A stretch of 64,000 bases of DNA from Paenibacillus andongensis (GTDB lineage: Bacteria > Bacillota > Bacilli > Paenibacillales > NBRC-103111). This document shows positions 59,506 to 64,000 of this stretch, one piece after another. The stretch covers positions 569,501 through 633,500 of the forward strand of contig NZ_CP104467.1 of assembly GCF_025369935.1 (NCBI RefSeq). The letters are read 5' to 3'. Numbering within the stretch: the stretch's first letter is position 1; each line of letters opens with the position of its first letter. The notes beneath the pieces are model-generated. The model was not told where the DNA came from. It saw nothing but the letters and a program-made list of their open reading frames with translations, and searched no databases. The position numbers were made by a program, and so were the translations under genes.

Positions 59506-60393
59506 ATGCCTGATGTGTTACAGATTGGACCATTTCAACTGCAAGGAAGATTACTAGCACTGCTGCTTGCATGTGCATTGGGACTATGGCTAATTCGGAG
59601 GGTCACGCAACGTTTGCTGCAGGACACCCAAATCGTGATAGCCAAGCCTATTGAGGATCTAATTTTTAACGGTGCTATTATCGTTTTGTTGATCTGGAAG
59701 CTAGGGGTCATTGTGATGCAGCCATTCCTATTATGGAACAATCCATTAAAGCTGCTCATGGTGTCTGGCTCCAGCACGGAGATTGCATTAGGTGTACTTA
59801 TTGCTTGTATCTATATCTATTATCAAATTCGTAAACATCGAATTCCTCTGTTCCTTGTACTGGATGTTATCGCCGTTGGAGTAACGGCTGCAGTTTTCCT
59901 GTTCTGCGCACTGATTCCCGCATATGGACTGCCTACAACGGTACCTTGGGGCATTGGAGTCGAGGGTACGGCATCTCGTTTTCATCCTTATCACGCTTAT
60001 ATCTCGCTGCTTCTTGTGCCGCTGCTTATTTGGCAGCACTTCATTGAGCTGCGTAAGAAGACGCTTGGACAAGGCGTTTTGCTCAAGTATTCGCTGGTGT
60101 ATGGGGGTGCGGCTGGGATGCTGGCCAGCTTCTTTAACGCTGCTAAACCGACACTGCTGTACCTTAGCACAGCGCAGTTGTTGTTTCTATTCATGCTCAT
60201 CCTTGGAATGCTTCTCCCCGTTTTGACACATAATACTAGCAGAAAGGAGCTGAGTACATTGAGTCAAAATGATTCGAAGACGCAAATCCAGCAAGAACAG
60301 CAAAACCAAGAGCGCGAGAAAGCCGCAACACCAGCAGGGAAAGAGGGCTTTGTTGATAAGAAACTGGACGGTCCCAACCGACCTTCCACATGA
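59506..60393 (+). CDS. Multi-pass membrane protein, weakly Lgt-like
   Basis: 295 residues with about seven helices and a Gln/Glu/Lys-rich hydrophilic C-terminal tail (about 245-295). The FHPYHAYISLLLVPLLIW segment resembles the H-P-x-x-x-Y element of Lgt (prolipoprotein diacylglyceryl transferase), but I do not see the Lgt signature GRIGNFIN or its catalytic residues. It may be a distant, non-catalytic relative. Its stop overlaps the next gene by 4 bases (ATGA). Confidence 0.65.
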   Translation: MPDVLQIGPFQLQGRLLALLLACALGLWLIRRVTQRLLQDTQIVIAKPIEDLIFNGAIIVLLIWKLGVIVMQPFLLWNNPLKLLMVSGSSTEIALGVLIACIYIYYQIRKHRIPLFLVLDVIAVGVTAAVFLFCALIPAYGLPTTVPWGIGVEGTASRFHPYHAYISLLLVPLLIWQHFIELRKKTLGQGVLLKYSLVYGGAAGMLASFFNAAKPTLLYLSTAQLLFLFMLILGMLLPVLTHNTSRKELSTLSQNDSKTQIQQEQQNQEREKAATPAGKEGFVDKKLDGPNRPST

Positions 60394-60797
60394 GTCCAGA
60401 CAAGAATAAAATGGCCAAATCCGCTCAGGACCAGAGCACTCAGAACCAAAGCGATCTCGATCCGTTCGAGATTGACTTTCTCCCTCAATTTGAGCAGGGA
60501 CGCGGCCCAAGAGAAGCTTTTGTGAATGAGCATGGCGTCGTTATAGGTGATCATGAATATGAATCGGAGAATTCCCCGCTAGAGCAGTGGACGGCTGAGA
60601 CCGACCCTGAGGTCATGGCTGGAGATGAATGGGTTCATCCTTTTAAGGATGTTGGGTTCCAAAGTGCCGAGAATCGGGACTATTTTGAAAAAGGCATCGT
60701 GCCGCAAAGCGGAATTTTCACGCATCCGGATAAAGATGTTTCCTACGATCCTTACAAGGAATCGATAAAGAAGAAGGAAGATGAAGCGGAAGCGTAA
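60390..60797 (+). CDS. Hypothetical acidic cytoplasmic protein
   Basis: 135 residues, no signal peptide, very hydrophilic and rich in Asp, Glu, Gln and Lys; probably largely disordered. One possible conserved core is EQWTAETDPEVMAGDEWVHPFKDVGF. ATG overlaps the stop of the membrane protein, so the two are a coupled pair. No family recognised. Confidence 0.6.
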   Translation: MSPDKNKMAKSAQDQSTQNQSDLDPFEIDFLPQFEQGRGPREAFVNEHGVVIGDHEYESENSPLEQWTAETDPEVMAGDEWVHPFKDVGFQSAENRDYFEKGIVPQSGIFTHPDKDVSYDPYKESIKKKEDEAEA

Positions 60798-60833
60798 AAG
60801 CTTTCGCTTTATTTCTATTTAGGACATTAGACT

Positions 60834-60861
60834 TTGCTTTCACGGCTATCGGATGTATAAT
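60834..60861 (+). promoter_or_regulatory. Sigma-A promoter of the bacilliredoxin gene
   Basis: TTGCTT (60834-60839), 16-base spacer, TATAAT (60856-60861). The predicted start leaves a leader of about 50 bases before AAGGGG and ATG 60919. Confidence 0.65.
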
Positions 60862-60918
60862 ATAAGTTGTAACGATTACGTTTTGAGAGTAACTAATAAA
60901 TCCTAAGGGGTGGCACAT

Positions 60919-61356
60919 ATGGCAATGTCTTTTGATTCTTACATGAAAGATATGGTTAAACCGATGAGAGAAGATTTGACTCGTCTGGGTATTACAGAGC
61001 TTCTTACACCAGAGCAAGTAGAAGAAGCGATTGAAAAATCGAAGGATGGCACAATGCTGCTAGTCGTCAACTCCGTTTGTGGTTGCGCAGCCGGCCAATG
61101 CCGTCCAGGTGTAGCCAAAGCACTTCAAAACGATACACTGCCAACGTACACATATACGGTGTTCGCTGGACAAGAGAAGGATGCAACAGCGAAAGCGCGT
61201 GAATACTTGGCGCCATACCCGCCATCATCCCCTTCCATCGCATTATTCAAAAATGGTGAACTGGCACATTTCATTCAACGTCACCAAATCGAAGACCGCT
61301 CTGCGGATATGATTGCCGGCGACTTAATTAGTGCTTTCAATGAATTCTGCAAATAA
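60919..61356 (+). CDS. Bacilliredoxin, BrxA/BrxB (YphP/YqiW) family
   Basis: 145 residues from ATG 60919 (AAGGGG upstream); the frame back to GTG 60910 is an alternative. Thioredoxin fold with the unusual CGC active site seen in NSVCGCAAGQCRPG, then YPPSSPSIALFKNGE. These proteins remove bacillithiol from oxidised proteins in organisms that make bacillithiol; whether this organism does cannot be told here. Ends in its own terminator. Confidence 0.93.
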   Translation: MAMSFDSYMKDMVKPMREDLTRLGITELLTPEQVEEAIEKSKDGTMLLVVNSVCGCAAGQCRPGVAKALQNDTLPTYTYTVFAGQEKDATAKAREYLAPYPPSSPSIALFKNGELAHFIQRHQIEDRSADMIAGDLISAFNEFCK

Positions 61357-61383
61357 TAAATAGCATTAACTATAATTCGGAAA

Positions 61384-61417
61384 GGCCGCCTTGCAGGTTT
61401 TGCAAGGGGGTCTTTTT
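61384..61417 (+). terminator. Terminator after the bacilliredoxin gene
   Basis: GCCGCCTTGCA / TGCAAGGGGGT stem with GGTTT loop and TTTTT tail. Confidence 0.75.
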
Positions 61418-61450
61418 GCTTTTTGGAGCCATGTCCGAAGGATTTGACCT

Positions 61451-61479
61451 TTGAAATTTCAAGAATGAAAGTCTATACT
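61451..61479 (+). promoter_or_regulatory. Sigma-A promoter of nadE
   Basis: TTGAAA (61451-61456), 17-base spacer, TATACT (61474-61479). The leader to ATG 61530 is about 45 bases. Confidence 0.7.
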
Positions 61480-61529
61480 AAATCTTAAAGAACGAATGGT
61501 TCCAAACTATAGAAAAGGTGGAGAGATGC

Positions 61530-62339
61530 ATGAGTTTGCAAACGGAAATTATCGCGAAGCTCGGCGTTAAGCCGGAGATTGATGTGGATGAAGAAATCCG
61601 CAAACGTGTGGACTTTCTGAAAAACTATGTATTGGGTGCGAATGCAAACGGCCTACTGATTGCTATCAGCGGCGGCATCGACAGTGCAGTGGCTACGGGT
61701 TTATGCAAGCAAGCGACGGACGAGCTGACGGCCGAGAAGGGCAAAGAGTACAAAACCGTCGGTGTGTTTCAACCATACGGTCAGCAAGTGGACATCGAAG
61801 ATAGCTACGCAGTGGCTAAAGCTTTCGATTTGAAATATCAAATCGAGAATAATATTGAAGAAGCTGTCGACGAAATCGCCATTGAAGTCGAATACGGTCT
61901 CAAGCATATCGGCGTCCACCAGCATGTAAGCCGCGGCGGCAAAGGCAACATCAAAGCGCGGACACGCATGGTTATGCAGTATGCACTTGCTTTTGAACTT
62001 GGCCTGATTGTTGTAGGGACAGACCATGCATCTGAAGCAATCACGGGCTTCTTCACCAAATATGGCGACGGTGCGGTCGACATTACGCCGCTGAGCACGC
62101 TGAACAAGCGTCAAGTGCGTTCACTTGCTTCGAAGCTCGGCGTGCCGCAAAGTGTGCTGGATAAAGCTCCGACAGCCGGACTCTGGGACGGCCAGACGGA
62201 CGAGAACGAGCTGGGTATTACATACGGAGATAACAGTGACTACCTCGAGGGCAAGCAAATTGATCCCGCTGTGCAGGAGAAGCTGGAGAAGCAATATTTG
62301 AAAACGGAGCATAAACGAATCCCGATTCCGGGTGTGTAG
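61530..62339 (+). CDS. nadE: NH3-dependent NAD+ synthetase
   Basis: 269 residues from ATG 61530 (AAAGGTGGAG upstream); GTG 61518 is a less likely start. The PP-loop SGGIDSAVATGL, the GNIKARTRMVMQYALA segment and GTDHASEAITGFFTKYGDGAVDITPL are diagnostic. It ligates nicotinic acid adenine dinucleotide with ammonia using ATP. Length matches the short, amidase-free Bacillus NadE, so ammonia must come from elsewhere. No other NAD genes are adjacent. Confidence 0.97.
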   Translation: MSLQTEIIAKLGVKPEIDVDEEIRKRVDFLKNYVLGANANGLLIAISGGIDSAVATGLCKQATDELTAEKGKEYKTVGVFQPYGQQVDIEDSYAVAKAFDLKYQIENNIEEAVDEIAIEVEYGLKHIGVHQHVSRGGKGNIKARTRMVMQYALAFELGLIVVGTDHASEAITGFFTKYGDGAVDITPLSTLNKRQVRSLASKLGVPQSVLDKAPTAGLWDGQTDENELGITYGDNSDYLEGKQIDPAVQEKLEKQYLKTEHKRIPIPGV

Positions 62340-62358
62340 GGCTTCGCACAGACATAAA

Positions 62359-62393
62359 ACAACCCCCGACCATGATGAGGTCGGGGGTTGTTA
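62359..62393. terminator. Bidirectional terminator after nadE
   Basis: AACAACCCCCGACC / GGTCGGGGGTTGTT stem (14 bp), very strong, between convergent nadE and the aldo/keto reductase gene. Confidence 0.9.
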
Positions 62394-62405
62394 TCATGAA
62401 CTAAC

Positions 62406-63383
62406 CTATGGCATCGATTGCCCGCGGGAGCTGGTGTAGAGGGTGTACCACTCTTCGCGAGTCAGGGATTCGGCTATTCTCACCGCGTCTTTGCAAGCGA
62501 CAATGCGTTCTGCGGAGGACGTACCGATAACCGGTTGAATGCGAGCAGGGTGTTTCATTAGCCATCCGAGCACGATGGATTCTGGTTTCGTTTCATATTG
62601 GTCGGCTAGTTTCTGTACGAGAGCCGTTGTTTGTCTCACAGTTTCAGGCGCATCATCGAGACTGCTGCCAGAGAACTTCCCATTGGCAAGAGGACCCCAA
62701 GCCTGGATTTGAATCTCTTGCATTTGGCAATGCTCCATGATGCCGTCTGCGAAATTGGTGTCCAAGCCAGCTTTTTGGTTGACTGAAATGCCTTGATCCA
62801 ACCAGTCTAGACGGGCTAAGCTCATTTCAAGTTGGTTCACTACGAGCGGTTCCGGCAGTGAATTTTGAATGAAACGAATTTGTGCGGAAGACATGTTGGA
62901 TACACCGAAATGACGGACTTTTCCAGCGGATCTCAATTGATTGAAAGCTTCTGAAATCTCTTCCGGTTCCATAAGCGGGTCTGGACGATGCAGCAAGAGA
63001 ATATCCAGATGTTCCACGCCAAGACGCTGCAGAATTCCATCAACTGAGCTTATGATATGGCTTTTGGAGAAATCAAAGCGAGTTGGAAGCACGCCGTCAC
63101 CAGGGCGAATGCCACATTTGGATTGCAGAATGATTTGGTCGCGCAGATCGGGTCTTTTTTTGAGGATCTCTCCGAAAATAGACTCGGATTTGCCTTTTTT
63201 ATAAATATCAGCATGATCGAACATCGTAATGCCAATCGACAATGCAGCTTCAACAGCTTTCTCAGCGATGATGTAATCTTCCTTCGTATAAGGAGTTGAA
63301 TTCCATTCACCGCCAATTCCCATACATCCATAGACGACTCGGCTATTCGATATTCCACGTTTCTCAAGTGGCATGATTCTCAT
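62406..63383 (-). CDS. Aldo/keto reductase family oxidoreductase
   Basis: 325 residues. Catalytic Asp in FDHADIY, Tyr in the same segment, Lys in LQSKCGI and His in LLLHRPD; NADP-binding end GWLMKHPARIQPVIGTSSAERI. The sequence is closest in look to the YdhF/YccK-like subgroup. Substrate unknown. ATG at 63383; a second ATG at 63374 is possible. Leftward and monocistronic. Confidence 0.9.
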   Translation of the reverse strand: MRIMPLEKRGISNSRVVYGCMGIGGEWNSTPYTKEDYIIAEKAVEAALSIGITMFDHADIYKKGKSESIFGEILKKRPDLRDQIILQSKCGIRPGDGVLPTRFDFSKSHIISSVDGILQRLGVEHLDILLLHRPDPLMEPEEISEAFNQLRSAGKVRHFGVSNMSSAQIRFIQNSLPEPLVVNQLEMSLARLDWLDQGISVNQKAGLDTNFADGIMEHCQMQEIQIQAWGPLANGKFSGSSLDDAPETVRQTTALVQKLADQYETKPESIVLGWLMKHPARIQPVIGTSSAERIVACKDAVRIAESLTREEWYTLYTSSRGQSMP

Positions 63384-63639
63384 TATGTTTGGCCTCCCAG
63401 CTTTTAGTCTATACCCAGTATAACCCTAGTCGAGGCTCGGCATAAGAGCTGAAAATAGTGTAACTTACTTACCTCGAAGTAAGCATTGGGATCGACATGT
63501 TCACTTCTCCCATCCATTAGAGTGAACAAGAATAGAATAGGGTCAAGTATAGACAAGCTCTTCCTCCCCCTTGACCGGAAGCAAGGAATCATGTAAATTG
63601 TACGCACAACGTTGCAAGAAAAGTGGGGCTCAGGAGTCT

Positions 63640-64000
63640 ATGATTATTGGGGTCGGAACGGATTTGGTTGAAATTGCACGGCTTCGTAAAATGTTAGAGG
63701 GTTCTACGGGCGAAAGGTTTCTTGAACGCATTCTGACGCCTCAGGAGAGGGAGTTAGCGCAGAAACGGCGTGGCCGGCTTGCTGAGTTTGCTTCGGGCCG
63801 TTTTGCTGCGAAGGAGGCCATCGTCAAAGCGATTGGCTGCGGCATCGGCAAGCAGATTGGCTTTCAAGACGTCGAGGTTCTACCGGATGAACTTGGCAAA
63901 CCGGTATGCCGTGTGAACGAGGCAGCGCTGCTGCGGGCAGGCTTAATAGGCAGCCACCGCATCCATATTAGCATTACACATACAGAATCGATGGCTGCCG
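63640..64000 (+). CDS. acpS: Holo-[acyl-carrier-protein] synthase (3' cut by window end)
   Basis: Starts at ATG 63640 after CAGGAG and runs off the window. The first residues IIGVGTDLVEIARL and the RFAAKEAIVKAIG motif are the AcpS-type phosphopantetheinyl transferase signature (Mg-binding Asp and Glu). It transfers the 4'-phosphopantetheine group from CoA to the acyl carrier protein for fatty acid synthesis. About 120 codons are present, so nearly the whole gene is in the window. The upstream 63384-63639 region holds no other gene I can support. Confidence 0.95.
   Translation, partial: MIIGVGTDLVEIARLRKMLEGSTGERFLERILTPQERELAQKRRGRLAEFASGRFAAKEAIVKAIGCGIGKQIGFQDVEVLPDELGKPVCRVNEAALLRAGLIGSHRIHISITHTESMAA

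Overview
The window looks like a stretch of a Paenibacillus-type chromosome (Firmicutes, endospore-forming, large genome). The evidence is internal: a gerP spore-coat germination operon with a recognisable sigma-K promoter, three proteins carrying SLH (S-layer homology) domain triplets, YesM/YesN-type regulators beside a ribose-type sugar ABC transporter, LysM-3D and NlpC/P60 wall enzymes, strong GGAGG-type ribosome sites, and GTG/TTG starts. No rRNA, tRNA, CRISPR array or prophage was seen. One complete IS3-family element is present.

Layout. 1-4.2 kb: the end of an SLH-anchored GH18 hydrolase, then gerPA-PE (leftward) and a divergent Hsp20-like gene. 4.2-8.7 kb: NlpC/P60 endopeptidase, an OmpR-type two-component system, a small unknown protein and a DRE-TIM aldolase-like enzyme. 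8.7-14.9 kb: an amine-oxidase relic, an inositol-monophosphatase-like enzyme, a proline/threonine-rich lipoprotein, a DAACS symporter and a BaiN/YhiN-like flavoprotein. 14.9-19.7 kb: a DnaA-box cluster, then a 1253-residue SLH-anchored thermolysin-type protease flanked on both sides by related fragments of a galU gene. 19.7-31.4 kb: a second OmpR-type two-component system, a secreted Gly-rich repeat protein, a cupin/SRPBCC/ArsR cluster, and a four-gene MacAB-like export operon. 31.4-39 kb: a secreted metallophosphoesterase, the IS3 element, a YtrA-type regulator with its ABC exporter, a DUF5701-like protein, a double-HTH MerR protein, and a second ArsR/SRPBCC pair. 39-47.6 kb: a LysM-3D protein and three genes each preceded by a c-di-GMP-I (GEMM) riboswitch. 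47.8-50 kb: a LiaI/PspA/PspC/PspA envelope-stress operon. 50.2-58.4 kb: a sugar ABC transporter followed by YesN, YesM and a membrane-anchored sugar-binding sensor. 58.5-64 kb: polysaccharide deacetylase, Lgt-like membrane protein, bacilliredoxin, nadE, aldo/keto reductase and the start of acpS.

How genes appear to work together. The most striking regulatory pattern is an array of TTCAG-type half-sites repeated exactly every 11 nt: three clear copies (plus one weak) upstream of the response regulator at 19.8 kb, six upstream of the secreted repeat protein at 22.5 kb, and six upstream of the MacAB-like operon at 25.5 kb. In the last two the final half-site lies at an identical distance from a -10 box. 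This points to one regulon: an autoregulated two-component system driving a secreted protein and an envelope export machine. A second theme is c-di-GMP control of cell-surface proteins by three riboswitches in 5 kb. A third is sugar sensing by a three-component module next to the transporter it probably controls.

Non-coding structure is abundant. Two unrelated families of clustered imperfect palindromes occupy gene-free stretches, and the IS3 element has inserted into the centre of one of these palindromes.
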